Source of the DNA: Rhodanobacter humi
Lineage (GTDB): Bacteria > Pseudomonadota > Gammaproteobacteria > Xanthomonadales > Rhodanobacteraceae
Length of the DNA stretch: 64,000 nucleotides
Direction: 5' to 3'
Assembly (NCBI RefSeq): GCF_041107455.1
Contig: NZ_JBGBPY010000001.1
Coordinates: 3,534,001-3,598,000, forward strand
The notes under the pieces are model-generated. The model was not told where the DNA came from, searched no databases, and saw only the letters and a program-made list of their open reading frames with translations. Position 1 is the stretch's first letter. Each line of letters opens with the position of its first letter. Below are positions 43,723 to 53,284 of the stretch, piece by piece. The translations under genes and the position numbers were made by a program.

Positions 43723-43819
43723 CACGCGCCGGTCACGACAGAAACCGCGTGCGATCCATAGAATCGACGGGTCGCGCGCGACAACTGCGTTCGGCTTCCA
43801 TCATCCAAGGAGAGCAGCC

Positions 43820-44233
43820 ATGTCATTACTCGGTAGTTTGCTCGGCGGCGGCGGTCAGGCCGGCGGTTCGGATCTGGTGTCGGTGGCGGGTCAGCTGATC
43901 CAGCAGGCGGGCGGCGTGCAGGGGCTGGCCGGCATGCTGCACCAGGGCGGGCTCGGCGAAGCCGTGCAGTCGTGGGTGGGCAACGGCGCCAATCAGGCGG
44001 TGTCCGGCGATCAGCTCAACCAGGCGTTGCAGAGCGGTGGCCTGGGTTCGGTGCTGCAGGAGGCGGCCGGCAAGCTGGGCATGGACCAGGGCCAGCTGTC
44101 CGGTGCGCTGGCGCAGGTGTTGCCGCATGTGGTCGACCATCTGACTCCCGGCGGCCAGGTGCCGGCGCAGGGGCAGGGTGGTGGTTTCGATCTCGGCTCG
44201 CTGGCGGGGCTGGCCGGCAAGCTGTTCGGCTGA
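43820..44233 (+). CDS. YidB/DUF937-family protein
   Basis: A 137-residue Gly/Gln/Ala-rich protein. SLLGSLLGGGGQAGGSDLVS, then IQQAGGVQGLAGMLHQGGLGEAVQSWVGNGANQAVSG, and ALQSGGLGSVLQEAAGKLGM match the YidB (DUF937) family of small helical proteins. The function is unknown. There is no signal peptide. The ATG at 43820 follows CCAAGGAGAGCAGCC, a strong ribosome binding site. Confidence 0.85.
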   Translation: MSLLGSLLGGGGQAGGSDLVSVAGQLIQQAGGVQGLAGMLHQGGLGEAVQSWVGNGANQAVSGDQLNQALQSGGLGSVLQEAAGKLGMDQGQLSGALAQVLPHVVDHLTPGGQVPAQGQGGGFDLGSLAGLAGKLFG

Positions 44234-44294
44234 GCTTCGCCGACACGTCATGAGGTCGTGTGGGCGAGGCATGCCCCGCCCGCACGACCGCGTC

Positions 44295-44552
44295 TCACGA
44301 GGAGGCGCTGGGCTTGAACAGCACGTGGTAGATCGCGAGCAGGATGATCGCGCCCACGATCGAAGCGATGAAATGCACGAAGCCGTGCGCGGGCCACCAG
44401 CCCAGGTTCTCGCCCACCCAGGTGGCGAGGATCGAGCCCACGATGCCGATGACGATGGTGATGATGAAGCCGACCGAGTCCTTGCCGCCGCGGATGAACT
44501 TGGCGATGACGCCGACGATGAAGCCGATGATGATGACCCAGAGCCAATGCAT
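44295..44552 (-). CDS. GlsB/YeaQ/YmgE family stress-response membrane protein
   Basis: An 85-residue protein with three predicted transmembrane helices (WLWVIIIGFIVGVIAKFI; GFIITIVIGIVGSILATWVG; FIASIVGAIILLAIYHVLF). The Gly-rich pattern and size are those of the transglycosylase-associated GlsB/YeaQ family, induced by envelope or acid stress in several bacteria. The ATG at 44552 begins the first helix; a longer in-frame extension upstream has no family similarity. Confidence 0.9.
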   Translation of the reverse strand: MHWLWVIIIGFIVGVIAKFIRGGKDSVGFIITIVIGIVGSILATWVGENLGWWPAHGFVHFIASIVGAIILLAIYHVLFKPSASS

Positions 44553-44797
44553 ATCCGTGTGTCCCCATGCGTGGTTGATGAAGTCCCCTGGATAGTGCGG
44601 AAGCCGCGCCTCCCTGCGGCTCCTGCCGCGCACCGTGCTGAAGGCGTGGCAGCGTGGGCATCATGCCATCCGCGAACATGGGCATGCATCCACGGATCGT
44701 GATGACGCAAGCTTTTGCGGGGGCCTCGGGGGATGCGATACCCCATGCTAAAATCGCCGGGTTTGCCGCTTCCGTCCCCCACGAACCCGAGGAAGTC

Positions 44798-45997
44798 ATG
44801 CCCCAGCTCGCCCAGCGTGTCGGCCGCGCCAAGCCCAGCGCGATCATGCTCATCGCCGCCAAGGCGAAGCAGCTCAAGGCCGCCGGCCGCGACATCATCA
44901 GCTTCTCCATCGGCGTGCCGAACTTCCTGCCCGGCGAACACGTGTACGCGGCGGCGCGCGAGGCGCTCAGCCACGACAGCGGCCAGTACGGCAGCAACCG
45001 TGGCGCCGAGCCGCTGCTGGACGCGTTCCTGAAGCACATCGAGGCGCTGGGTTTCACCGGTTACGGCCACGCCAACCTGTCGGTGGGCATCGGCGCCAAG
45101 CAGGTGCTTTACAACCTGGCCGAGGCGCTGCTGGACGAGGGCGACGAGATCGCCTTCGCCGCGCCGTACTGGACCACCTACCGCGACATCGCCGACATCG
45201 TGGGCGCGCAGGCCAACGTGCTGCATTGCGGCCCCGAGCAGCATTACAAGCTCACCCCGACGCAGCTCGACGCCGCACTGGCGCGCAAGCCGAAGGTGTT
45301 CCTGTTCAACAACCCGTCCAACCCGACGGGCATGGTCTACACGCGCGAGGAAATCGCCGCGCTGGCTGAGGTGCTGGCGAAGCATCCGGACACCTGGATC
45401 ATCACCGACGACATCTACAACTCGATGGTGTTCGACGGCATCGGCTACCACAACTTCGTGTTCGCGAAGCCTGAACTGCGCGAGCGGCTGGTCTTCGTCG
45501 ACTCGGTGTCCAAGACCTACGGCATGCCGGGCTGGCGCGTGGGCCTGCTGGCCGGGCCGGAGCCGGTGGCCAAGGCGGTCACCACGCTCAACTCCAACCA
45601 CATCACCAGCGTGCCGGAAGTGATTACCGCGGCCGCGGTGGCCGCGTTCACCGGCCCGCAGGACATCCCGCAGGCCAAGTGCGCCGAATTCGCGGCGCGC
45701 CGCGACACCGTGGTTGCCGCGCTCAATGCGATCCCGGGCGTGATCTGCCCGCGGCCGCAGGGCGCGTTCTACGCGTTCCCCGACATTTCGGTGGCGTTCG
45801 GCAAGAGCCACCACGGCACGAAGATTTCCAGCGACGTGGAGTTCTGCGCCGCGCTGCTGGAAGCCAAGGGCGTGGCCTGCGTGCCGGGCTCGGCCTTCGG
45901 TGAGCCGCATGCCCTGCGGATTTCCTATACCTGCCCGGCCGCCCAGCTGGCGCCCGGACTCGCGCGCATTGCCGAGTTCTTTGCCGAGCTGACGTGA
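44798..45997 (+). CDS. PLP-dependent class I/II aminotransferase (aspartate aminotransferase-like)
   Basis: A 399-residue fold-type I aminotransferase. It has FSIGVPNFLPGEHVYAAARE, the VFLFNNPSNPTGMVYTREEI stretch with the conserved NPTG, DDIYNSMVFDG and the PLP-binding Lys in VDSVSKTYGMPGWRVGLLAG. The C-terminal Arg that binds the substrate carboxylate is in ALRISYTC. This matches the AspC-like subgroup Ib/Ig that accepts aspartate or related amino acids. The start at 44798 follows GAGGAAGTC. A palindromic repeat separates it from mdh. Confidence 0.9.
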   Translation: MPQLAQRVGRAKPSAIMLIAAKAKQLKAAGRDIISFSIGVPNFLPGEHVYAAAREALSHDSGQYGSNRGAEPLLDAFLKHIEALGFTGYGHANLSVGIGAKQVLYNLAEALLDEGDEIAFAAPYWTTYRDIADIVGAQANVLHCGPEQHYKLTPTQLDAALARKPKVFLFNNPSNPTGMVYTREEIAALAEVLAKHPDTWIITDDIYNSMVFDGIGYHNFVFAKPELRERLVFVDSVSKTYGMPGWRVGLLAGPEPVAKAVTTLNSNHITSVPEVITAAAVAAFTGPQDIPQAKCAEFAARRDTVVAALNAIPGVICPRPQGAFYAFPDISVAFGKSHHGTKISSDVEFCAALLEAKGVACVPGSAFGEPHALRISYTCPAAQLAPGLARIAEFFAELT

Positions 45998-46008
45998 ACA
46001 CATCAACT

Positions 46009-46065
46009 GTAGGAGCGGCTTCAGCCGCGACAGGCAAGAAGCATCGCGGCTGAAGCCGCTCCTAC
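46009..46065. repeat. REP-like palindrome between aminotransferase and mdh
   Basis: GTAGGAGCGGCTTCAGCCGC and its complement enclose a spacer of about 17 bp. The arms are identical to those of the element inside mfd at 918-982. Confidence 0.9.
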
Positions 46066-46099
46066 TAAAAGCTGAGCATTCCACCAAGGAGTCAACCCC

Positions 46100-47083
46100 A
46101 TGAAAGCCCCCGTTCGAGTTGCCGTTACCGGCGCCGCCGGCCAGATCGGCTACGCCCTGCTGTTCCGCATCGCCGCCGGCGACATGCTGGGCCCCGACCA
46201 GCCGGTGATCCTGCACCTGCTGGAAATCACGCCGGCGCTGCCCGCGCTGCAGGGCGTGGTGATGGAACTCAACGACTGCGCGTTCCCGACCCTGGCCGGC
46301 GTGGTCGCCACCGACGACGTCAACGTGGCCTTCAAGGACGTGGACTACGCGCTGCTGGTCGGTGCCCGCCCGCGCGGCCCGGGCATGGAGCGCAAGGACC
46401 TCTTGGAAGCGAACGGCGCGATCTTCGCCCCGCAGGGCAAGGCGCTGAACGACCACGCCAAGCGCGACGTGAAGGTGCTGGTGGTCGGCAACCCGGCCAA
46501 CACCAATGCGCTGATCGCGCAGCAGAACGCGCCCAGCCTGGATCCGAAGTGCTTCACCGCGATGGTGCGCCTGGACCACAACCGCGCCAAGAGCCAGCTG
46601 GCCGAGAAGACCGGCAAGCACAACACCGACGTCCGCAAGATGACGATCTGGGGCAACCACAGCTCCACCCAGTACCCCGACCTGCACCACGCCACCGTGG
46701 ACGGCAAGCCGGCGCTGAGCCTGGTCGACCAGGCGTGGTACGAGAGCGATTTCATCCCCACCGTGCAGCAGCGCGGCGCGGCCATCATCAAGGCGCGCGG
46801 CGCTTCCTCCGCCGCCTCGGCCGCCTCGGCCGCGATCGACCACATGCGCACCTGGGCGCAGGGCACCGCGGAAGGCGACTGGGTGTCGATGGGCATCCCG
46901 TCCGACGGCTCCTACGGCATCGCGCCGGGCGTGATCTTCGGCTACCCGGTGACGGTGAAGGACGGCAAGTACGCCATCGTGCAGGGCCTGGCGATCAACG
47001 CGTTCTCGCAGGCGCGCATCGATGCCACCCACAAGGAACTGCGCGAGGAACGCGCAGGCGTCGAGCATCTGTTCGCGAAGTAA
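46100..47083 (+). CDS. mdh: Malate dehydrogenase
   Basis: An NAD-dependent TCA-cycle enzyme of 327 residues of the cytoplasmic/Thermus-like MDH class. Seen are [19 protein letters not shown] (NAD-binding), [19 protein letters not shown] with the substrate Arg residues, [27 protein letters not shown], and the catalytic His in [33 protein letters not shown] is near the C-terminus. A ribosome binding site (AAGGAG) precedes the ATG, and a hairpin terminator follows. It is close to the prp genes, whose pathway yields succinate and pyruvate. Confidence 0.97.
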   Translation: MKAPVRVAVTGAAGQIGYALLFRIAAGDMLGPDQPVILHLLEITPALPALQGVVMELNDCAFPTLAGVVATDDVNVAFKDVDYALLVGARPRGPGMERKDLLEANGAIFAPQGKALNDHAKRDVKVLVVGNPANTNALIAQQNAPSLDPKCFTAMVRLDHNRAKSQLAEKTGKHNTDVRKMTIWGNHSSTQYPDLHHATVDGKPALSLVDQAWYESDFIPTVQQRGAAIIKARGASSAASAASAAIDHMRTWAQGTAEGDWVSMGIPSDGSYGIAPGVIFGYPVTVKDGKYAIVQGLAINAFSQARIDATHKELREERAGVEHLFAK

Positions 47084-47110
47084 ACAGGCGCGGCGCGTTT
47101 GCTCGAAGGG

Positions 47111-47135
47111 GAAGGGCGGCCTGGCCGCCCTTCTT
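47111..47135 (+). terminator. Hairpin terminator of mdh
   Basis: GAAGGGCGGCC and GGCCGCCCTTC form an almost perfect stem followed by TTCGTTT. Confidence 0.75.
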
Positions 47136-47249
47136 CGTTTCAGCGCAGGGATGGGCCGTGTTGCCGCCACGATGCCTGCGACCATCGTCGCGCTGCCCAA
47201 GCGGCGATACCGCGATTAGGCTTGAAACGGGTCGGCGCGGGAGGCGGGC

Positions 47250-49145
47250 ATGGACTACGAATCGTTCTACCGGCAGTCGGTCGAGCAGCCGGAACTGTTC
47301 TGGGCCGAGCAGGCGCGGCGCATCCATTGGGAGACGCCACCGCGGCAGATCCTCGACCAGTCGAAGCCGCCGTTCCGCCGCTGGTTCGTGGGCGGCACCA
47401 CCAACCTCTGTTACAACGCCGTGGACCGGCATCTCGCCGAACGCGCGGAGCAACTGGCGCTGGTGGCGGTGTCCAGCGAGACGGACAGCACGCGCGAGTT
47501 CACGTATCGCGAGTTGCATCGCGAGGTGAACACGTTCGCCGCGGTGCTGCAGTCGCTGGACGTGGGGCGCGGCGACCGCGTGGTGATCTACCTGCCGAAC
47601 ATCGCCGAGGCGGTGTTCGCGATGCTGGCGTGCGCGCGCATCGGCGCGATCCACTCGGTGGTGTTCGGCGGCTTCGCGGCGCACAACCTCGCGTTGCGCA
47701 TCGACGATGCACAGCCGAAGCTCTTGATCTGCGCCGACGCGGGCATGCGTGCGGGCAAGGTGATTCCGTACAAACCGCTGGTGGACGCGGCGCTGAACGA
47801 GGCCTCGGCGCCGCCGCCGAAGGTGCTGGTGGTGGATCGCGGGCTCGATCCGCAGATGACCCGCATCAAGGATCGCGACGTGGACTACACCGAACTTCGC
47901 GCGAAGCATGACGGCGCCGCGGTGCCGGTGGCCTGGCTGGAGTCGAACGAGCCGAGCTACCTGCTCTACACCTCGGGCACCACCGGCAAGCCGAAGGGCG
48001 TGCAGCGCGACACTGGCGGCTACGCGGTGGCGATGGCGATGTCGATCCGCTGCATCTTCGATATCGCGCCGGGGCAGGTGATGTTCTCCACCTCCGACGT
48101 GGGCTGGGCGGTGGGGCATTCCTACAACGTCTACGGCCCGCTGATCGGCGGCGCCACCTCGCTGTTGTACGAAGGCCTGCCCACGCGGCCCGATCCGGGC
48201 GTGTGGTGGGGGCTGTGCGAGAAGTACGGCGTGCACAGCATGTTCTCCTCGCCCACCGCGATCCGCGTGCTGAAGAAGCAGGACGCGCGCTTCCTGCACG
48301 CGCACGACCTGTCGCAGCTGAAGTGGCTGTTCCTCGCCGGCGAGCCGCTGGACGAACCCACCTCGCATTGGATCAACACGGAACTGGGCGTGCCGGTGGT
48401 CGACAACTACTGGCAGACCGAAACCGGCTGGCCCGCGATCACGCTGATGCCAGGTCTGGACATGAAACCCGCCAAGCTCGGCTCGCCCGGCCTGCCGGCG
48501 CCCGGCTACAAGATGAAGGTGATCGACGAGAACACCGGCAAGGAAGTGCCCGCCGGCGAGAAGGGCGTGCTGGTGCTGGAACCGCCGCTGCCGCCGGGCT
48601 GCCTCAGCACGATCTGGCGCGACGACGACCGCTACGTGCACAGCTACTTCAGCCACTTCCGCGAACTGCTGTACAGCTCGCTGGACTGGGCGATTCGCGA
48701 TGCGGACGGCTACACCTTCATCCTCGGCCGCACCGACGACGTGATCAACGTGGCCGGGCATCGCCTGGGCACACGCGAGATCGAGGAATCCGTGGCCGGC
48801 CACCCGGCGGTGGCCGAGGCGGCGGTGGTAGGCGTGCGCGACGAACTGAAAGGCCAGGTGCCGGTGGTGTTCGCCACGCTGAAACAGGACGCCGGCGCGG
48901 GCGCCGCCGAGGTGGCGCGCGGCATGCAGCAGTGCGTGGTGGACCAGCTCGGCAGCGTGGCGAAACCGGCGCGGGTGTATGTGGTGGGCGCGTTGCCCAA
49001 GACGCGCTCGGGCAAGCTGCTGCGCCGCTCGCTGCAGGCCCTGGCCGAGCAGCGCGATCCGGGCGATCTCTCCACGCTGGACGATCCGGCGGCGCTGGAG
49101 GAGATCCGCAAGGCGCTGGAACGCGGGCCGGATCAGGGAAGTTGA
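47250..49145 (+). CDS. prpE: Propionate-CoA ligase PrpE
   Basis: An AMP-forming acyl-CoA synthetase of 631 residues that activates propionate for the 2-methylcitrate cycle. Features: MDYESFYRQSVEQPELFWAE at the N-terminus, the P-loop YTSGTTGKPKGVQRDTGGYA, STSDVGWAVGHSYNVYGPL, DNYWQTETGWPAITL and the hinge/C-terminal DVINVAGHRLGTREIEE with the catalytic Lys in PKTRSGKLLRRSL. GWAVGHSYNVYGPL separates PrpE from acetyl-CoA synthetase (usually WVTGHSY). Other steps of the pathway are at prpB, prpC and prpD in this window, though not adjacent. It is probably a single-gene transcript. Confidence 0.93.
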   Translation: MDYESFYRQSVEQPELFWAEQARRIHWETPPRQILDQSKPPFRRWFVGGTTNLCYNAVDRHLAERAEQLALVAVSSETDSTREFTYRELHREVNTFAAVLQSLDVGRGDRVVIYLPNIAEAVFAMLACARIGAIHSVVFGGFAAHNLALRIDDAQPKLLICADAGMRAGKVIPYKPLVDAALNEASAPPPKVLVVDRGLDPQMTRIKDRDVDYTELRAKHDGAAVPVAWLESNEPSYLLYTSGTTGKPKGVQRDTGGYAVAMAMSIRCIFDIAPGQVMFSTSDVGWAVGHSYNVYGPLIGGATSLLYEGLPTRPDPGVWWGLCEKYGVHSMFSSPTAIRVLKKQDARFLHAHDLSQLKWLFLAGEPLDEPTSHWINTELGVPVVDNYWQTETGWPAITLMPGLDMKPAKLGSPGLPAPGYKMKVIDENTGKEVPAGEKGVLVLEPPLPPGCLSTIWRDDDRYVHSYFSHFRELLYSSLDWAIRDADGYTFILGRTDDVINVAGHRLGTREIEESVAGHPAVAEAAVVGVRDELKGQVPVVFATLKQDAGAGAAEVARGMQQCVVDQLGSVAKPARVYVVGALPKTRSGKLLRRSLQALAEQRDPGDLSTLDDPAALEEIRKALERGPDQGS

Positions 49146-49160
49146 CGGGCGTAAGGGGGA

Positions 49161-49263
49161 CCCTTCGACTCTGGCCCTGCGGGCCTACGCTCAGGGCGAA
49201 CGGTTGGTTGGGGATTTCCTCATCCCGTTCGCCCTGAGCGTAGCGCAGCGAAGTCGAAGGGCA
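49161..49263. repeat. Inverted repeat CCCTTCGACT...AGTCGAAGGG
   Basis: The arms CCCTTCGACTCTGGC...GCTCAGGGCGAACG and GTTCGCCCTGAGCGTAGCGC...AGTCGAAGGGC are inverted copies flanking about 20 bp. It belongs to the same family as 23577-23674. It lies between the convergent prpE and ahpF genes. Confidence 0.9.
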
Positions 49264-49322
49264 GGGCGACACAGTGGGGATCGCCCTGCCGGCGGCTTGC
49301 TTCTGGTGCGAAAGACGAGGTG

Positions 49323-50909
49323 TCAGGCAGCGGCTGTTTCCGCCGCCGGCGCCGAGCTGCGGATCAGGTGATCGAACGCCCCCAGCGCGGCAGTGGAACC
49401 GGCGCCCATCGCGATCACGATCTGCTTGTACGGCACCGTGGTGGCGTCGCCGGCGGCGAACACGCCGGGCAGCGAAGTCTGGCCGCGGGCGTCGATCACG
49501 ATCTCGCCGCGCGGGCTGAGTTCCAACGTGCCCTTCAGCCACTCGGTGTTCGGCAGCAGGCCGATCTGCACGAAGATGCCTTCGAGGGTCAGGCTGTGCA
49601 TCACGCCGTCGTTGCGGTCCTTCCAGACCAGACCGGTGACTTTCTGGCCGTCGCCCAGTACCTCGGTGGTCTGTGCGCTGACGATCACCTCCACGTTGGG
49701 CAGGCTGCGCAGCTTGCGCTGCAGCACCTCGTCGGCGCGCAGTTGGTGGTCGAACTCGATCAGGGTGACATGGGCCACGAGGCCGGCCAGGTCGATCGCC
49801 GCCTCCGCGCCGGAGTTGCCGCCGCCGATCACCGCCACACGCTTGCCCTTGAACAGCGGGCCGTCGCAGTGCGGGCAGTAGGCCACGCCCTTGTTGCGGT
49901 AATCGTTCTCGCCGGGCACGCCCATCTGCCGCCAGCGCGCGCCGGTGGAGATCACCACGGACTTGGCCTTGAGGCTGGCGCCGTTCTCCAGCGCCACCTC
50001 GATCAGACCGCTGGCCGATTCCGCGGCGGGCACCAGCTGGGTGGCGCGCTGCAGGTTCATGATGTCCACGTCGTAGTTGCGAACGTGGTTTTCCAGCGCG
50101 GCGCCCAGCTTGGAGCCTTCGGTGTAGTCCACCGAGATGAAGTTTTCGATCGCCATGGTGTCCAGCACCTGGCCGCCAAAGCGCTCGGCGGCCACGCCGG
50201 TGCGAATGCCCTTGCGCGCGGCGTAGATCGCCGCCGCGGCGCCGGCCGGGCCACCGCCGACCACCAGCACGTCGAAGGCGTCCTTGGTCTTGATCGCCGC
50301 GGCGGCGCGTGCGGCGGCGCCGGTGTCGAGCTTGGCGACGATCTGTTCCAGGCTCATGCGGCCCTGGTCGAAGACCTCGCCGTTCAAGTACACCGTGGGC
50401 ACCGACATGATCTGGCGGCGCTCCACTTCGTCCTGGTACAGCGCGCCGTCGATGGCGACGTGCCGGATGTTCGGGTTCAGTACGCTCATCAGGTTGAGCG
50501 CCTGCACCACGTCCGGGCAGTTCTGGCAGGACAGCGAGAAATACGTCTCGAAACGGAACTCGCCCTCCAGCGCCTGCACCTGCGCGATGGTTTCGGCCGC
50601 GGCCTTGGACGGATGTCCGCCCACCTGCAGCAGCGCCAGCACCAGCGAGGTGAACTCGTGGCCCAGCGGGATGCCGGCGAAGCGCACGCCGATGTCGGTG
50701 CCGGTGCGGTTGATCGCGAAGGAAGGCTTGCGCGTCTCGCTGTCGTCGCGGCGCAGGGAGATCTTGTCGCTCATTGCGGCGATCTCGTGCAGCAGTTCGT
50801 CCAGCTCGCGTGACTTCGCGCCGTCGTCCAGCGCGGCGACGAGTTCGATCGGCTGGGTGAGTTTTTCCAGGTAGCCCGCGAGCTGGGCCTTGATGGCTGC
50901 ATCAAGCAT
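49323..50909 (-). CDS. ahpF: Alkyl hydroperoxide reductase subunit F
   Basis: An NADH-dependent flavoprotein disulfide reductase of 528 residues that recharges AhpC. The N-terminal tandem thioredoxin-fold domain has the CxxC in [22 protein letters not shown]. The FAD domain has [25 protein letters not shown], the redox CPHC ([20 protein letters not shown]) and [20 protein letters not shown]. The ATG at 50909 begins [20 protein letters not shown], as in homologues. It is downstream of ahpC on the same strand, separated by 176 bp with a strong hairpin. Confidence 0.96.
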   Translation of the reverse strand: MLDAAIKAQLAGYLEKLTQPIELVAALDDGAKSRELDELLHEIAAMSDKISLRRDDSETRKPSFAINRTGTDIGVRFAGIPLGHEFTSLVLALLQVGGHPSKAAAETIAQVQALEGEFRFETYFSLSCQNCPDVVQALNLMSVLNPNIRHVAIDGALYQDEVERRQIMSVPTVYLNGEVFDQGRMSLEQIVAKLDTGAAARAAAAIKTKDAFDVLVVGGGPAGAAAAIYAARKGIRTGVAAERFGGQVLDTMAIENFISVDYTEGSKLGAALENHVRNYDVDIMNLQRATQLVPAAESASGLIEVALENGASLKAKSVVISTGARWRQMGVPGENDYRNKGVAYCPHCDGPLFKGKRVAVIGGGNSGAEAAIDLAGLVAHVTLIEFDHQLRADEVLQRKLRSLPNVEVIVSAQTTEVLGDGQKVTGLVWKDRNDGVMHSLTLEGIFVQIGLLPNTEWLKGTLELSPRGEIVIDARGQTSLPGVFAAGDATTVPYKQIVIAMGAGSTAALGAFDHLIRSSAPAAETAAA

Positions 50910-51038
50910 GGTGACCACTCCGGTGGCGATGGGGAAAGGGAGAGAGGCTTGTGGCAGCGGCCGGCGCGTGGGGAGGGCGGCTGCGGAGGGGGAGCGAAGC
51001 CGGGCGCAGGCCGCTGGCACAAGCATCCTCGGGGGGAG

Positions 51039-51059
51039 CCCGGGCGCGGTGCGCCCGGG
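51039..51059 (-). terminator. Intergenic hairpin between ahpC and ahpF
   Basis: CCCGGGCGC GGT GCGCCCGGG is a perfect 9-bp stem with a 3-base loop. No U-run follows in the direction of transcription, so it may attenuate or protect the ahpC message rather than terminate it. Confidence 0.55.
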
Positions 51060-51085
51060 TCCGGTGTTGCGGGTGAAGCGGCGGA

Positions 51086-51649
51086 TCAGATCTTGCCGAC
51101 CAGGTCCAGCGAGGGCGCCAGGGTCTTCTCGCCTTCCTGCCACTTGGCCGGGCACACTTCGCCCGGGTGGCTGGCGACGTACTGCGCGGCCTTCACCTTG
51201 CGCAGCAGTTCCTTGGCGTCGCGGCCGATGCCGCCAGCGGTGATCTCGACGATCTGGATCTTGCCCTGCGGGTCGACCACGAAGCTGCCGCGGTCGGCCA
51301 GGCCGGCGTCCTCGATCAGCACCTCGAAGTTGCGGCTGATCGCATGGGTCGGGTCGCCGACCATGGTGTAGCCGATCTTCCTGATCGCGTCGGAAGTGTC
51401 GTGCCACGCCTTGTGCGAGAAATGCGTGTCGGTCGAGACGCTGTAGATCTCCACGCCCAGCTTCTGGAACTCGGCATAGTGGTCGGCCAGGTCTTCCAAC
51501 TCGGTCGGGCAGACGAAGGTGAAGTCGGCCGGGTAGAAGAACACCACGGACCACTTGCCCTTGAGGTCGGCCTCGGTCACTTCGACGAACTGGCCAGCCT
51601 TGAACGCCTGGGCCTTGAACGGCTTCACTTCGGTATTGATCAAAGACAC
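51086..51649 (-). CDS. ahpC: Alkyl hydroperoxide reductase subunit C (peroxiredoxin)
   Basis: A typical 2-Cys peroxiredoxin of 187 residues, the same length as E. coli AhpC. The peroxidatic Cys is in [20 protein letters not shown] (about residue 47), and the resolving Cys is in [14 protein letters not shown] (about 166). The start codon is a GTG at 51649 ([15 protein letters not shown] follows), with GGAGACTACAAA as ribosome binding site. Upstream in-frame ATGs lack homology. It reduces hydrogen and organic peroxides in the cytoplasm and is recharged by AhpF. OxyR control is expected in this group, but I see only a poor match to its site. Confidence 0.96.
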   Translation of the reverse strand: MSLINTEVKPFKAQAFKAGQFVEVTEADLKGKWSVVFFYPADFTFVCPTELEDLADHYAEFQKLGVEIYSVSTDTHFSHKAWHDTSDAIRKIGYTMVGDPTHAISRNFEVLIEDAGLADRGSFVVDPQGKIQIVEITAGGIGRDAKELLRKVKAAQYVASHPGEVCPAKWQEGEKTLAPSLDLVGKI

Positions 51650-51803
51650 TTTGTAGTCTCCGTTGGTGGTGGAAGGGTGTATCGATGGGCTCAATTGTAG
51701 GGGTCGTAGACGATTAGTCCAATTGATAGTTGGCATGGACACGATTGTTGCGGGCTATGGCGCAGGTCGCGCGGCCCGGTGGGTTCGTGCTTGCGAGCGG
51801 GAC

Positions 51804-53120
51804 TCAGGGCGCGGCGGCGAAGCGCTGGCGCAGCTGCTGGTCGACCACCGTGGCGGTGACGATGTCGCTGCCCACGTTCACCGTGGTGCGCGCCATGTCG
51901 AGGATGCGGTCCACGCCGATCACGATGCCGATGCCTTCCGGCGGTATGCCGAAGGTGGCGAGCAGGCCCGCGATCAGCGGCAGGGAACCGCCGGGGATGC
52001 CGGCCACCGCCACCGCGCTCAGCACCGCGAGCAGCATCAGGATGGCCTGATGCGCGAGACCGAGTTCCACGCCGAAGGCCTGCGCCACGAACAGCACCAC
52101 GCAACCTTCGAACAGCGCGGTGCCGCTCATGTTCATGGTGGCGCCCAACGGCAGCACGAAGCCGGCCGTGCTGGGCGCCAGCTTCAGCTCGTCGTGCGCC
52201 ACCGCGAGCGAGGCGGGCAGGCAGGCGTTGCTGGAACTGGTGGAGAACGCGGCGATCAGCAGCGAGCGGATCTGGCGGAAATATTCCCGCGGCGAGCGTC
52301 GGGCCAGGAAGCGGATCCACAGCGACATGGTGCCGAACAGATGCAGCGCCAGCGCCGCCATGCAACCCGCCACGAACACCGACAGCGCCAGCAGCACGTC
52401 CACGCCCACCTTGACGATCACGCTGTAGATCATCGCCGGCACCGCCAGCGGCGCCAGCTGCAGCGCGAAGCCCACGATCCGTGTCATCAGGTCGGTGACC
52501 GTGTCCAGTGCCAGCTGCACGCGCTTGCGCTGCTTCCCCGGCAGCTGGGTGGCGGCCGCGCCCACCAGGATCGCGAACAGGATCAGCGGCAGCACCTCGC
52601 CCAGCGCGTCGCGGCTGGAGCCCGCCACCGCGCCGACCAGGTTGCGCGGCATGAACATCTCCACCAGCGTGGCCAGGCTCATGCCGGGTTGGGTGGCTTC
52701 GCGGGAGATGGCCTGCTGCGCCTTGTTGCCGTATTCGGCCATCAGCTGGGTGCGCGCGGCGGCGTCCAGGTGGTGGCCGGGCTGCAAGGTGTTCATCAGC
52801 ACGAGGCCGATCGCCACCGCGATCGCCATGTTGGCGAAGAACAGCGCGAACGTGCGTCCGGCCAGCGGGCCCAGCCGGTCGAGCCGGCCGAGCTGGGTCA
52901 CGCCGGAGGCCAGCGAGGTGAATACCAGCGGGATCACCACGAAGAACAGCAGGCGCAGGAAGATCTGCCCGAACGGGTCGAATACCGCGCCGGAGATCTT
53001 CTGCATCAAGGCCAGGGTCGGCGGATGCAACTGGCCGATGCCGAGCGTGGCCACCGCGGCTGCCACGCCGATCACCAGGCCCCACAGGATGCGTTTTGCG
53101 AGTGTCGTCGTCGTGCTCAT
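51804..53120 (-). CDS. Dicarboxylate/amino acid:cation symporter (DAACS family)
   Basis: A 438-residue inner-membrane sodium- or proton-coupled symporter of the GltP/DctA family. The two hairpin signatures are STSSSNACLPASLAVAHDEL and the transport-site strand FVLPLGATMNMSGTALFEGC, followed by GIPGGSLPLIAGLLATFGIP and DRILDMARTTVNVGSDIVTA. These residues bind acidic substrates such as glutamate, aspartate or C4-dicarboxylates; the exact substrate is not set by sequence. The start at 53120 begins MSTTTTLAKRILWGLVIG, where homologous sequence starts. Confidence 0.92.
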   Translation of the reverse strand: MSTTTTLAKRILWGLVIGVAAAVATLGIGQLHPPTLALMQKISGAVFDPFGQIFLRLLFFVVIPLVFTSLASGVTQLGRLDRLGPLAGRTFALFFANMAIAVAIGLVLMNTLQPGHHLDAAARTQLMAEYGNKAQQAISREATQPGMSLATLVEMFMPRNLVGAVAGSSRDALGEVLPLILFAILVGAAATQLPGKQRKRVQLALDTVTDLMTRIVGFALQLAPLAVPAMIYSVIVKVGVDVLLALSVFVAGCMAALALHLFGTMSLWIRFLARRSPREYFRQIRSLLIAAFSTSSSNACLPASLAVAHDELKLAPSTAGFVLPLGATMNMSGTALFEGCVVLFVAQAFGVELGLAHQAILMLLAVLSAVAVAGIPGGSLPLIAGLLATFGIPPEGIGIVIGVDRILDMARTTVNVGSDIVTATVVDQQLRQRFAAAP

Positions 53121-53284
53121 CCGTCCGACTGTACGGTGTGGTCGCGGCCACGTCACGCAGGATTTTTCGATGCCCCGCCAGCCCTTGTGATGGTGTACCC
53201 GGGGCGTCGAGCGGGGCTGCGACCAAGGTGCAGGCGTGGCTTCTTGCCGGGCTGGGCTAAAATGGGCGCTTTGACGGAGGCCAC

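Noticed and set aside
43826-47200. Very long minus-strand open frame (over 1,100 codons) opposite mdh, the aminotransferase and the YidB-like gene
   Set aside because: It is antisense to well-supported genes, has no domain resemblance, and its Ala/Arg/His-rich composition is what high-GC codon use produces on the opposite strand.
49161-49263. Bidirectional terminator between prpE and ahpF
   Set aside because: It folds into a hairpin, but its arms match the repeat at 23577-23674, so I treat it as a repeat that might incidentally terminate.
51650-51740. OxyR binding site upstream of ahpC
   Set aside because: CTATCAATTGG and nearby AT-rich steps recall the motif, but the four ATAG/CTAT-type tetramers are not at the required 7-bp spacing.
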